Below are positions 26,774-35,265 of a stretch of 64,000 nucleotides of DNA, piece by piece. Source of the DNA: Rhizobium sp. ACO-34A (GTDB taxonomy: Bacteria > Pseudomonadota > Alphaproteobacteria > Rhizobiales > Rhizobiaceae); NCBI GenBank assembly GCA_002600635.1, contig CP021371.1, forward strand, positions 1,553,001-1,617,000, written 5' to 3'. Each line of letters opens with the position of its first letter. Position 1 is the first letter of the stretch. A model generated the notes under the pieces. That model did not search any database. It was given only the letters and a program-made list of their open reading frames with translations, and had not been told where the DNA came from. The translations under genes were made by a program, and so were the position numbers.

Positions 26774-27355
26774 TCAGATCCTTTCGATCTTGCTGGCCGC
26801 TTCGTCGAGAACGCGGGCGACTTCGAGCTGCGTCTCGCGGCTGACGCCATCCTGCGAGAGACGGTCCTGCAGGGCGGCCTTGAGGTTCTGCATGGCGCGG
26901 CGCACCGGAGCTGCGTCCGTGCGTTCGCTGACCTTGGCAAGCGCCTCGAGGCGGGCCATGGCGACCTTGACCTCTTCCGCCCGTTCCGTCAGATGCTGGC
27001 GCCCGGCTTCAGTGATGGCGAGCAGTTTGCGCGGGCCTTCGCTGGTTTCTTCCTCGGCGAGCCCCATGTCGAGAAGCAGCGTCATGGTGGGGTAGACCAC
27101 GCCCGGGCTCGGCGCATAGGCGCCGCCGGAGCGGTTTTCGATCTCCCGGATCAGGTCGTAGCCATGGCGGGGCTGTTCCTCGATGAGCTTCAGGAGCACG
27201 AGCCGCAGCTCGCCGCCTTCGAACATGCGGCGGCGTTCACCGCCCCGGCCGCGTCCGCGCGGGCCTTCCGGGCCGCCGCCGAAGAAGCCGTGCCGCATGG
27301 CATGCCAGCCGCGATCATGTTCATGTCCGTGTCGTCCAAAATGAGAGTGTCTCAT
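26774..27355 (-). CDS. PadR-family regulator with His-rich N-terminus
   Basis: The start MRHSHF has AAGGAA 9 bases upstream; in-frame ATGs at 27361, 27364 and 27385 are alternatives. From there the protein is 193 residues. Residues 1-20 contain seven His (HSHFGRHGHEHDRGWH), then an Arg/Gly linker. The PadR winged helix follows (about 45-125, LRLVLLKLIEEQPRHGYDL, SPGVVYPTMTLLLDMGL) and a C-terminal coiled dimerisation helix. PadR proteins are repressors that usually autoregulate. The His cluster suggests direct metal sensing; that is inference. It forms an operon with the DUF2218 gene. Confidence 0.85.
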   Translation of the reverse strand: MRHSHFGRHGHEHDRGWHAMRHGFFGGGPEGPRGRGRGGERRRMFEGGELRLVLLKLIEEQPRHGYDLIREIENRSGGAYAPSPGVVYPTMTLLLDMGLAEEETSEGPRKLLAITEAGRQHLTERAEEVKVAMARLEALAKVSERTDAAPVRRAMQNLKAALQDRLSQDGVSRETQLEVARVLDEAASKIERI

Positions 27356-27385
27356 GGTCATCATTTCCTTTTGAGTGTGTTTCAT

Positions 27386-27420
27386 TGCATCTAAGATATA
27401 TCGTAAACCTATCTAAACAA
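27386..27420. promoter_or_regulatory. Candidate PadR operator/promoter
   Basis: Read on the minus strand, TTTAGATA and ATATATCTTAGA form an imperfect inverted repeat around an 8-base spacer just upstream of the padR gene. Such AT-rich ATATATCT-type sites resemble PadR autoregulatory operators. It is an eye-read candidate. Confidence 0.4.
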
Positions 27421-27540
27421 GATGGGCGTCGAATTTTTTCCGGTGCGTGGATTCGCGAGCGGGAGGAATGCGGCTCTTGGAGGCGTAAACGCGTTGGCGT
27501 ATCGTCCGTCGCATCGAGGTATCAGGAAGGCATTGAAGAC

Positions 27541-28014
27541 ATGGCTGGAAAGCAGCACGAATACCGCGTCACGGTGACCTGGCAGGGAAATCTGGGAACC
27601 GGCACGTCCGGCTATCGCGAATACGGTCGGGACCATGTGATCTCGGCGGAGGGCAAGCCGGACATTCCCGGATCGTCCGATCCGGTATTCCGCGGCGATG
27701 CGGCTCGCTGGAACCCCGAGGATCTGCTGGTTGCCTCGCTGTCAGCCTGTCACAAGCTCTGGTACCTGCATTTCTGTGCGGTATCGGGCGTTATCGTGAC
27801 CGCATACGAGGATCGCGCCGAAGGCACGATGGCGATGGACGAGGATGGGGCCGGTCGCTTCACCGAAGTCATCCTGAAACCGCGGGTGACGATCAAGGCC
27901 GGCACCTATCCGCAGATCGCAGCCGAGCTGCATGGCGATGCGCATGAGAAGTGTTTCATCGCCAATTCGGTCAATTTCCCGGTGCGGTGCGAACCGGTGA
28001 TTATCGAGGAGTGA
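27541..28014 (+). CDS. OsmC-family peroxiredoxin-like protein
   Basis: This 157-residue OsmC/Ohr-fold protein carries the two redox cysteines C70 (SLSACHKLWYL) and C138 (HEKCFIAN), which reduce organic or inorganic peroxides as a dithiol pair. The domain opens with EYRVTVTW and ends VRCEPVI. It starts at MAGKQHE; an upstream in-frame extension has no ribosome site. It lies alone between the padR operon and a convergent glycosyltransferase gene, 9 bp from the latter's stop. Confidence 0.88.
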   Translation: MAGKQHEYRVTVTWQGNLGTGTSGYREYGRDHVISAEGKPDIPGSSDPVFRGDAARWNPEDLLVASLSACHKLWYLHFCAVSGVIVTAYEDRAEGTMAMDEDGAGRFTEVILKPRVTIKAGTYPQIAAELHGDAHEKCFIANSVNFPVRCEPVIIEE

Positions 28015-28023
28015 GGGAAGCCC

Positions 28024-29529
28024 TCACTCCGCCTTGGGATAGATGTAGCTGTAGGCGAAATTGTAGCGATCGTCGCTCCAGCTGAAATGATAGGGCAGGG
28101 CAACCGTCCGGATATCGGAAACGGCAAGTCCGCCATGTTCGGATAGCCAGGCGGCAAGGCCTTCCGGCAAGGGCAGGTCGGCCTTGCCGCGATTGCGCCA
28201 GATGACAAGGATCGGGTGCGTGCTGTCGAAGGCGAAAGGCTTGAGGAAGGCTTCGTATCCCGGCAGCATCACCTGAACGTCCGGTTCCTGCAGGCGGATA
28301 TTGCCGGCCATCTGCTGGTCCGAGGTAATGATCAGCGAAGGCTTGTTCGCTTCGCTCGCGATGATTTCCTGCACGGCCTGCCCATAGGGCACGTTGTTCT
28401 TTTCATAGCGACCCGTCATGCCATGGACCGGAATGCGGACCAGCAGGATGAGCGGGATAATCACCATCGCGCCGATGCCGATCGGCAGGAAGCGGGGCAG
28501 CAGCCTCTCGCTTGCAAGGCCGGCCGCTTCCAGCTTCAGACAGAGGTAGAGCGGCAGCACGATGAAGAACGGCGTCAACCAGCGATCCTTGATCTGGGTC
28601 GCGCCGCCGAAGATCACGAGCAGCACGACGGCCACCACCGTGATCAGCATGATGCGCCCGATCAGCCGGCTCCAGGGGCTGGAAGCGGACAATGCACGGG
28701 TGAAGTCGCGTCCAAAGGCGATGGCGAACACCACCAGCGTGATGACCGAGAACCCGATTGCCGCCGCCACCAGCGAAAACAGGCCGGTATTGATCTGTCC
28801 CAACTTGCTGGTCGCGCCTGTAGAGGTCAGCTTTCCGATCGTCCGCCCGGTTGCCACATCGAGATTGTCGAGGAACCAGAGCCCGTGTGGCAGGGCGACA
28901 AGGGCGGCAACGACGATCATCACGAGAACGCGCCAGTCCAGCACGCGGCGACGGAACTCCGGATCCATCAGCATGGCAAGCGCCGCCGCTGCCGGCAGCA
29001 GTACGAAATTGTACTTGGCGATGAAGCCGAGCCCGATGGCAACGCCGGTCAGCGCATAGGCGAGGATACTCGGCGACTTGATGGCCCGGATCAGCGCGAA
29101 GAAGAACAGGCAGGCCGCAAAGATCACCGCGACGGTGTGGGTAAGGTCACGCTGGGCCTCGAAGCTGACCTGCGGCATGGTGAGCAGGCCAAGCGTTGCC
29201 ACGATGACCAGATCGCGTGAGCGCAGGACCATCGCTGCCGTCAGGGCAAACAGCGAATAGGAGGCAAACAGGATGAGGTTCTTCAGAACGGAGAGGGACG
29301 CAAGCGTCGGCCCCAGAATCTGTTCCGCGCCATATTGCAGCCAGTTGTAGAGTGGCGGCTGGCTGTCATATCCCACGGCAAGCCACTGCGCGAGGAACAG
29401 CTGCTGCCCCTCGTCGAGTTCCAGCTCATGCGGAAGGATGAGCCGAACGGCAACGTTCGCGATGAAGTAGACCGCCAGCAGCAGGAAGAGAAGCTGCGGC
29501 CGCTGCCGAAGCGCGGCGACCACGCTCAC
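28024..29529 (-). CDS. GT39/ArnT-like membrane glycosyltransferase
   Basis: This 501-residue GT-C protein has about 10-12 transmembrane helices. The first periplasmic loop holds the acidic motif LDEGQQLFLAQW (near residue 38), equivalent to the catalytic Asp-Glu of PMT/ArnT enzymes, and YDSQPPLYNWLQ follows. These enzymes transfer a sugar from a polyprenyl-phosphate donor to lipid A, LPS core or protein at the periplasmic face. It starts at GTG and overlaps the stop of the GT2 gene by 4 bp (GTGA), so the two form a translationally coupled pair. By analogy with rhizobial RgtA-D it may move galacturonic acid; the sugar is not provable here. Confidence 0.85.
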   Translation of the reverse strand: MSVVAALRQRPQLLFLLLAVYFIANVAVRLILPHELELDEGQQLFLAQWLAVGYDSQPPLYNWLQYGAEQILGPTLASLSVLKNLILFASYSLFALTAAMVLRSRDLVIVATLGLLTMPQVSFEAQRDLTHTVAVIFAACLFFFALIRAIKSPSILAYALTGVAIGLGFIAKYNFVLLPAAAALAMLMDPEFRRRVLDWRVLVMIVVAALVALPHGLWFLDNLDVATGRTIGKLTSTGATSKLGQINTGLFSLVAAAIGFSVITLVVFAIAFGRDFTRALSASSPWSRLIGRIMLITVVAVVLLVIFGGATQIKDRWLTPFFIVLPLYLCLKLEAAGLASERLLPRFLPIGIGAMVIIPLILLVRIPVHGMTGRYEKNNVPYGQAVQEIIASEANKPSLIITSDQQMAGNIRLQEPDVQVMLPGYEAFLKPFAFDSTHPILVIWRNRGKADLPLPEGLAAWLSEHGGLAVSDIRTVALPYHFSWSDDRYNFAYSYIYPKAE

Positions 29530-30527
29530 GCGTCCTTCTGGTAGGTCTTGCGTACCACGTAGTTCTTCTGCATGTCGGAGGATCGCGTCAGCATCTCGGC
29601 GAGAATGCCCGTCGTGATCATCTGGATCGAGGTCAGGAACAGCATGACGCCGATCAGCAACAGCGGACGCGTTCCGATGTTCTCGCCGAGGCCGAACTTC
29701 ACCCAGAAGAGATAGAGCAGGATCAGCGAGCTGATGGCGCCGATGACGAGGCCGATCGTGCCGAAGAAATGACCCGGGCGCTGCTTGAAGCGCATGAAGA
29801 ACAGCACCGACAGAAGGTCGAGGAACACGCGGATGGTCCGCGAGATGCCGTACTTCGATTCACCGAACTGGCGGGCATGGTGCGTAACGACCACTTCCCC
29901 GATCCGCGAGCTGGGAACCACGGAGGCGACCCAGGCCGGAATGAACCGGTGCATGCCGCCGAGGATGCGGACCTGCTTGATGACGGCGGAGCGATAGAGC
30001 TTCAGCCCGCAGCCATTATCATGGATCTTCACGCCCGTGACGGAGCCGATGAGATAGTTGGCGCACCAGGACGGGATCTTGCGCAGAACCAGAGCGTCCT
30101 GCCGTGCCTTGCGCCAGCCGCAGAGCAGGTCGAGGTCGCGGGCGTTCAGTTCGGCCACCATGGACGGAATGTCGTACGGGTCGTTCTGCAGGTCGCCGTC
30201 GAGCGTCGCGATCAGTCGGCCGCGCGAGGCGTCGAAACCGGCCTGGAGACCCGAAGCCTTGCCGAAATTGCGCTGGAATTCGACGATGCGCAGGTCGAGG
30301 CCCTCGCGGTCGAGGTAGGAGCGCGCATAGGCAAGCGTGCGGTCCGTCGAGCCGTCATCGATCAGGATGAGTTCCCAGCTCTTGTCGAAGCCCTTCATCG
30401 CGTCGCAGATGCGGTCGATCAGCGGGCCAAGGCTCTCCTCTTCGTTCATGACGGGCACGACGAGCGACAACTCGACCTCGTAGGCGGCACCGTCTTCAAT
30501 AGGCTGGGAGAGGCGTTCGAATGACAC
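29526..30527 (-). CDS. GT2 polyprenyl-phosphate sugar transferase, ArnC/RgtE-like
   Basis: This 333-residue enzyme has an N-terminal GT-A domain with VVPVMNEEESL, LIDDGSTDRT and the metal-binding LDGDLQNDP, then two C-terminal transmembrane helices. It matches the DPM1/ArnC/RgtE group that loads a sugar from a nucleotide donor onto undecaprenyl or dodecaprenyl phosphate at the cytoplasmic face. Its product would feed the coupled GT39 enzyme encoded directly downstream. The start is GTG, with GGAG about 10 bases upstream. The sugar (galacturonic acid in characterised rhizobial RgtE) is an inference. Confidence 0.87.
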   Translation of the reverse strand: MSFERLSQPIEDGAAYEVELSLVVPVMNEEESLGPLIDRICDAMKGFDKSWELILIDDGSTDRTLAYARSYLDREGLDLRIVEFQRNFGKASGLQAGFDASRGRLIATLDGDLQNDPYDIPSMVAELNARDLDLLCGWRKARQDALVLRKIPSWCANYLIGSVTGVKIHDNGCGLKLYRSAVIKQVRILGGMHRFIPAWVASVVPSSRIGEVVVTHHARQFGESKYGISRTIRVFLDLLSVLFFMRFKQRPGHFFGTIGLVIGAISSLILLYLFWVKFGLGENIGTRPLLLIGVMLFLTSIQMITTGILAEMLTRSSDMQKNYVVRKTYQKDA

Positions 30528-30618
30528 GGGGAAAGGACTCCGGAAATTGCTGGCTTTTGCTGGGCCGTTTGTTATAGGAACTACGCATTGAGCGCAATTC
30601 GGAACTTTTCATACCGCC

Positions 30619-31593
30619 ATGCAGAGTGATGCGGCCATGCGCCGCCCTTCGGCATTCGCCCGTCATCGGCTGACGCTGATCGCGCTGGCCGCCATTGTCG
30701 CCTATGCCGTCTTCGTGCATTACATCTGGGGCTGGTCGACGATTTTCGCCGAATGGCGTGCGATCGGATATGGCACCGTGGCACTCGCCATCGGGCTTCT
30801 CGTCTCGACCTATTTCGTCCGCGCCTGGCGGCTTTACGATTACTTCCCCAGGCAGACGGGCGGGCGTTTCATCGAGCTCTTCCATCTTGCCCAGGTGCAC
30901 AACCTCCTGAACATCATGCTGCCCTTCCGCAGCGGCGAGACCAGTTTTCCGCTGCTGATGCGCACCGAATTCGGCGTGCCGCTGCTGCACGGCACCTCGG
31001 CGCTGCTGGTGATGCGGCTTCTTGACCTGCATGCGCTTCTGGCCGCGGGCGGTCTCGGGCTGGTTCTGGAATCCGAGAACAAGCTGTGGCCGGCGCTGAT
31101 GTGGCTTGCCTTCCTGCTTGCCCCCATTCCGGCCTACCTCGTCAAGGGACCGGTCCTCCGGCTCCTGAAGCCGAAGCTAAAGGGTAAGCTCGGCCGTATT
31201 CTCGATGGTATCGAAGACGGTTTGCCTGCAACGCTTGGCGGGCTTCTGCGCGCCTGGGTCGTCACGGTGATCAACTGGGGTGTCAAGGTGGCGGTGTTCG
31301 CATGGGCGCTTGGCCTGATGGGCGTCGCGCCGATCGCCGCGAGCTTCGGCGGCGCGCTCGGCGGAGAGCTTTCTTCGGTTCTCCCCTTCCATGCTCCGGC
31401 GGGCGTCGGTACCTATCCGGCAGGCATCGTTGCCGGCGCGCTTGCGCTGGGTGCTCCGGCCGGCAAGGCCGCGGTTGAATTGCTCGGCAAGGCGGCGGTC
31501 AACATGCATCTTATCATCATGCTGGCCGCCCTGATCGGAGCTGCCGTCTCGCTGGCTCTGAATAGCCTTCGAAAGTGGGTCACCGGTCGCTGA
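30619..31593 (+). CDS. Flippase-like membrane protein (LPG synthase TM / UPF0104)
   Basis: This 324-residue inner-membrane protein has about eight helices with the family signature in STYFVRAWRLYDYF (near residue 60) and the LPFRSGETSFP loop (near residue 110). Relatives include YbhN, AglD and the membrane half of MprF. It is divergent from the polyprenyl-sugar synthase/transferase pair with a 91-bp spacer. It could take part in moving the polyprenyl-phosphate sugar across the membrane or in the same glycan pathway. That is context inference; the family has no single function. An alternative ATG is at 30637. Confidence 0.75.
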   Translation: MQSDAAMRRPSAFARHRLTLIALAAIVAYAVFVHYIWGWSTIFAEWRAIGYGTVALAIGLLVSTYFVRAWRLYDYFPRQTGGRFIELFHLAQVHNLLNIMLPFRSGETSFPLLMRTEFGVPLLHGTSALLVMRLLDLHALLAAGGLGLVLESENKLWPALMWLAFLLAPIPAYLVKGPVLRLLKPKLKGKLGRILDGIEDGLPATLGGLLRAWVVTVINWGVKVAVFAWALGLMGVAPIAASFGGALGGELSSVLPFHAPAGVGTYPAGIVAGALALGAPAGKAAVELLGKAAVNMHLIIMLAALIGAAVSLALNSLRKWVTGR

Positions 31594-31620
31594 TCGCGAC
31601 CGGCGTTTTCTGGCCATATC

Positions 31621-33123
31621 TTACTGGAACGCGGTTTCGAAGAAGCTGCGCAGCTTGCGCGAATGCAGCGTTTCCTTCGGCATGGCGCCGAGCTTCTGCA
31701 GGGCGCGGATACCGATCTGCAGATGCTGGCGGACCTGCGTCTTGTAGAACGCTGTTGCCATTCCCGGCAGTTTCAGTTCGCCATGCAGCGGTTTGTCGGA
31801 AACGCACAGCAGCGTGCCGTAGGGAACGCGGAAGCGGAAACCGTTTGCCGCGATCGTCGCGGATTCCATGTCGAGCGCGATGGCGCGAGCCTGTGACAAT
31901 CGCTTGACCGGCCCGCGCTGGTCGCGAAGCTCCCAGTTGCGGTTGTCGATCGTGGCGACGGTGCCGGTGCGCATGATCCGCTTCAGCTCAAAACCTTCGT
32001 AACCGGTGATTTCCTCGACGGCATCCTCGAGAGCCAGTTGCACTTCGGCAAGTGCGGGGATCGGTACCCAGACCGGAAGATCGTCGTCGAGTACGTGATC
32101 CTCACGCATATAGGCATGCGCCAGCACATAGTCGCCGAGACGCTGGCTGTTGCGCAGGCCGGCGCAATGGCCGAGCATCAGCCATGCATGAGGTCTCAGC
32201 ACCGCGATGTGGTCGGTGATCGTCTTGGCGTTCGACGGGCCGACGCCGATGTTCACCATGGTGATGCCGGCGTGTCCCTTCATCTTCAGGTGATAGGCGG
32301 GCATCTGCGGCAGGCGCCCGACCGACGCGCCGCCCTCGGGCTCGCTGTGGCCGGGAAGCGTGACGACATTGCCAGGCTCGACGAAAGCGGAATAACCGCC
32401 GCCGCCTTCTGCCATCATGTTGCGCGCATAGGCGCAGAACTCGTCGATGTAGAACTGGTAGTTCGTGAACAGCACGAAGTTCTGGAAATGCGCGGAACTG
32501 GTCGCCGTGTAGTGCGAGAGGCGGGCGAGCGAATAGTCGATGCGCTGGGCCGTGAAGGCCGCCAGCGGATGCGGCTCACCGGGAAGCGGCTCGTATTCGC
32601 CATTGGCAATTTCGTCGTCCGTGGTGGTGAGATCCGGCGTATCGAAGAGATCGCGCAGCGGCATGTCGACGAGGCCGCTCGCCGCAGCTTCCACATGCGC
32701 GCCTTCGCCGAAGGCGAAATGCAGCGGGATCGGCGTTTCCGATTCCGACACCACGACCGGGACCTGATGATTGCGCATCAACAGGTTGAGCTGCTCCACC
32801 AGATAGTGTCGGAAGAGCTGCGGCTTGGTGACGGTCGTCGTGTAAAGGCCGGGGGAGGTGACGTGACCATAGGAGAGGCGCGAGTCGATATGACCGAAGC
32901 TCGTGGTCTCGATGCCGACCTGCGGATAGAAGGCCCTGTAGCGCCCGGTGATCGGAGCCCCCCTGGCGAGCCCGGAAAAGGCGTCGATCAGGAAGGAGGC
33001 GTTCCGCTCGTAGAGCTCGATCAACGCATCCACCGCAGGCTCCGCCTCGGTGAAGACCCTGGGTTCGTACGACTCGGGCAGGATGAAATTGACGGGTGAC
33101 TGAATATGGATTCGCTTGTTCAT
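31621..33123 (-). CDS. amn: AMP nucleosidase
   Basis: This 500-residue enzyme splits AMP into adenine and ribose 5-phosphate. The N-terminal regulatory domain (about residues 1-190) opens with the Amn-specific SPVNFILPESYEPRVF region. The C-terminal catalytic half is phosphorylase-like, with MVNIGVGPSNAKTITDH, GHCAGLRNSQ and the purine-site ALDMESATIAANGF. The length fits Amn and excludes shorter MTA/SAH nucleosidases. It is monocistronic, and the ATG at 33123 is the only family-consistent start. The role is purine salvage and AMP pool control. Confidence 0.93.
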   Translation of the reverse strand: MNKRIHIQSPVNFILPESYEPRVFTEAEPAVDALIELYERNASFLIDAFSGLARGAPITGRYRAFYPQVGIETTSFGHIDSRLSYGHVTSPGLYTTTVTKPQLFRHYLVEQLNLLMRNHQVPVVVSESETPIPLHFAFGEGAHVEAAASGLVDMPLRDLFDTPDLTTTDDEIANGEYEPLPGEPHPLAAFTAQRIDYSLARLSHYTATSSAHFQNFVLFTNYQFYIDEFCAYARNMMAEGGGGYSAFVEPGNVVTLPGHSEPEGGASVGRLPQMPAYHLKMKGHAGITMVNIGVGPSNAKTITDHIAVLRPHAWLMLGHCAGLRNSQRLGDYVLAHAYMREDHVLDDDLPVWVPIPALAEVQLALEDAVEEITGYEGFELKRIMRTGTVATIDNRNWELRDQRGPVKRLSQARAIALDMESATIAANGFRFRVPYGTLLCVSDKPLHGELKLPGMATAFYKTQVRQHLQIGIRALQKLGAMPKETLHSRKLRSFFETAFQ

Positions 33124-33247
33124 GCTTCATTATAGTGGAGCTTGCTTGACAAGCAAACGACGTGAATACGCGCCAGACGCGAAAAAGTCCCGGCATCCCG
33201 CCATGCTCAATGCAACTCTCGGGCCGCTATGGACGAGAAATGCGCTT

Positions 33248-33424
33248 TCAGCTCAACGACTGGCGCTGCAGGCTGACGAAAAGCACGAGGCCTGCGCCGC
33301 GCTTCTCCATGCGGAACTCCTGCGAATGCGCGACGCCGAGGGCCAGAACCGGCCCGAGTATCAAGGTGGCGGCCAGCGCCATGCGCATGAAGGACGACGT
33401 CAGGATGTTCATGGATGCCGCCAT
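33248..33424 (-). CDS. Small membrane or secreted peptide, 58 residues
   Basis: This short frame has an excellent GGAAAGGAC ribosome site directly before its ATG. Residues about 13-33 (RMALAATLILGPVLALGVA) are a hydrophobic helix or signal peptide, followed by SQEFRMEKRGAGLVLFVSLQ, which is amphipathic. It lies 21 bp downstream of a similar tiny gene on the same strand. I do not recognise the family. The ribosome site and paired arrangement support a real gene. Confidence 0.55.
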   Translation of the reverse strand: MAASMNILTSSFMRMALAATLILGPVLALGVAHSQEFRMEKRGAGLVLFVSLQRQSLS

Positions 33425-33445
33425 CGGATCGTCCTTTCCTGTTGT

Positions 33446-33616
33446 TCAGAGTGTTGCCATGCAGAGCGGGCTTGCCGGGTTGACGCAGCCGGAGGCGACG
33501 CCGACCTGCATGCGGCGGGGGTTCTCGCTGGTCGAGATCACGAGTTGGGCAAGCAGGATGGCGAAGATCGCCATGACCAGCGTCATGATGGTGATGCGTC
33601 TCGAAAGCTTTGCCAT
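33446..33616 (-). CDS. Small membrane peptide, 56 residues
   Basis: Residues about 8-27 (TIMTLVMAIFAILLAQLVI) form a single transmembrane helix after a basic start (MAKLSRR). The tail has two Cys (C44, C52) in ASGCVNPASPLC, which could pair if periplasmic. AGGAAAGGGCG lies upstream of the ATG. It is the first gene of a two-gene set with the 58-residue peptide 21 bp downstream. The function is unknown. Confidence 0.55.
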   Translation of the reverse strand: MAKLSRRITIMTLVMAIFAILLAQLVISTSENPRRMQVGVASGCVNPASPLCMATL

Positions 33617-33860
33617 TTCCGTCGCCCTTTCCTGCTGCGTTGTCGTCTTTATGACGGCAACGCCCTGAATGGCGCCTGAGATACGGGTTCATCCATCGTT
33701 CATTTGAGTTAACGATAGTCAGGATGTGTGTCCCTCCGGACACTGGACATTCACGCTTCCGTGAACTTTACTGCCCTCGCATGGCGAGTCTGGACCAGAG
33801 TTCGCATTTTTGAGGCGTGTGTTAGCAAGCGGTGCATGAAGAACCGCAAACGGGGGGCAG

Positions 33861-34382
33861 ATGGACGGACGGCTTGCTGTTTTGTTTTGGCTGATGAGCC
33901 TGCCATCCGCCGAGGTTCAGGGGGACAAGTTCTCCATTCATCGACCCGAACTGACCGACCGTCTCGCTGTCTCGATGGGCACGACGCTCTATCAGGATGA
34001 AGCCAAGAGCTTTGAAACCCGTCTTTCCTATATCTATGGCGAAAAGCTGTTCGATCGCCTGCATCCTATGATCGATCTGTCGGTGACAAGCTCGGGCGGT
34101 ACGTGGATCGGCGCCGGTTTCTACCAGCAGATCGACTTTTCCATCAACGATATCGACCTCTTCGCAGGCTTCTCCTTCGCCCCCGGCCTCTATATGCGCG
34201 GCGACGAGGTGGATCTGGGCTACCCGCTCGAATTCCGCTCCGGCGTCGAACTCGGCTGGAAGGCGCCCAACGACTGGCAGTTCTCCGTTCTTTACGACCA
34301 TCGGTCGAATGCCGACCTCGGCAAGAAGAACCCCGGCATGGAAACGCTGCAGTTCCGTATCTCGAAGCCGATCACCTGGTAG
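33861..34382 (+). CDS. pagL: PagL-type lipid A 3-O-deacylase
   Basis: This 173-residue outer-membrane enzyme is predicted to be a small beta-barrel after a short N-terminal hydrophobic signal (about residues 4-18). The PagL catalytic set is present with exact spacing: H147-x-S149-N150 and E161, twelve residues after the Ser, as in the characterised Pseudomonas enzyme. The C-terminus ends in an aromatic residue (TW). It should remove the 3-O-linked acyl chain of lipid A. Rhizobial PagL activity is known. Polyprenyl-sugar glycosylation genes lie 3-6 kb upstream, so this stretch groups envelope-lipid modification functions. GGGGG precedes the ATG. Confidence 0.85.
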   Translation: MDGRLAVLFWLMSLPSAEVQGDKFSIHRPELTDRLAVSMGTTLYQDEAKSFETRLSYIYGEKLFDRLHPMIDLSVTSSGGTWIGAGFYQQIDFSINDIDLFAGFSFAPGLYMRGDEVDLGYPLEFRSGVELGWKAPNDWQFSVLYDHRSNADLGKKNPGMETLQFRISKPITW

Positions 34383-34517
34383 GCTGATCGCCGCGGCTCA
34401 AGCGCCATCAGGCGCTTGAATATCGTTTCGTCATCTCCATTTTCTTTAGACGTCCGATCCGGGGTAGCTCTGCCGCGGCCGGTCTGAGCGTGATTGCTGT
34501 CAGCAGAAAGAAACCGA

Positions 34518-35210
34518 ATGACCAAACCGATCGAACTTCATTACTGGCCGACCCCGAACGGCTGGAAGATTTCCATCATGCTAGAGGAACTCGGCGTTCC
34601 CTATGAGGTGAAATACGTCAACATCGGCAAGGGCGAGCAGTTCGAACCGGATTTCCTCAAGATCTCGCCCAACAACCGCATGCCGGCGATCGTCGATCCC
34701 GATGGCCCGGGCGGTGAGCCGATCTCGGTCTTCGAATCCGGTGCCATCCTGCAATATCTCGGCCGCAAGTTCGGCAAGTTCTATCCCTCCGATGAGCGGG
34801 GTCGGGTTGAGGTGGACCAATGGCTTTTCTGGCAGATGGGTGGTCTCGGACCGATGGCCGGGCAGGCTCACCATTTCCGCCAATATGCGCCGGAAAAGAT
34901 CGAATATGGCATCAACCGCTACACCAACGAGGTGAACCGCCTCTATGGCGTGATGAACAAGCGGCTTGCCGACCGCGAATTCCTTGCCGGCGACTATTCC
35001 ATCGCCGATATCGCCTGCATCGGCTGGGTGGTCCCGCACAAGAACCAGGGGCAGGATCTGGACGATTTCCCGAACCTCAAGCGCTGGTTCGAGACCATGA
35101 TGGCCCGCCCGGCCGTCAAGCGCGGCATCGCCGTCGGTCAGGAGCGACGCAGCAATGTCGCGCAGGACGAGGAGGCCAAGAAGGTGCTCTTCGGCCAGCG
35201 GGCACGCTGA
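34518..35210 (+). CDS. Glutathione S-transferase, Ure2p/YfcG-like
   Basis: This 230-residue protein has a thioredoxin-like N-terminal domain (YWPTPNGWKISIMLEEL, glutathione-contact FESGAILQYL near residue 75) and an all-helical C-terminal domain with ADIACIGWV. The TPNGWK opening is typical of the YfcG/YghU (Nu-class-like) proteins, which use Thr/Asn in place of the classic catalytic Tyr/Ser and show disulfide reductase activity. The ATG at 34518 has AGAAAG upstream. A terminator follows at 35228. Confidence 0.88.
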   Translation: MTKPIELHYWPTPNGWKISIMLEELGVPYEVKYVNIGKGEQFEPDFLKISPNNRMPAIVDPDGPGGEPISVFESGAILQYLGRKFGKFYPSDERGRVEVDQWLFWQMGGLGPMAGQAHHFRQYAPEKIEYGINRYTNEVNRLYGVMNKRLADREFLAGDYSIADIACIGWVVPHKNQGQDLDDFPNLKRWFETMMARPAVKRGIAVGQERRSNVAQDEEAKKVLFGQRAR

Positions 35211-35227
35211 AGCATTTCCCTGGAAAC

Positions 35228-35258
35228 TGAGCCCGGCCATGTCGGGCTCATCTCTTTG
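35228..35258 (+). terminator. Terminator of the GST gene
   Basis: TGAGCCCG pairs with CGGGCTCA around GCCATGT and is followed by TCTCTTT. The convergent LysR gene ends at 35266, so it may act on both strands. Confidence 0.75.
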
Positions 35259-35265
35259 GATGGTT

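Noticed and set aside
32038..33099. 353-codon open frame antisense to amn
   Set aside because: Fully overlapped by AMP nucleosidase with convincing motifs; no independent start signal.
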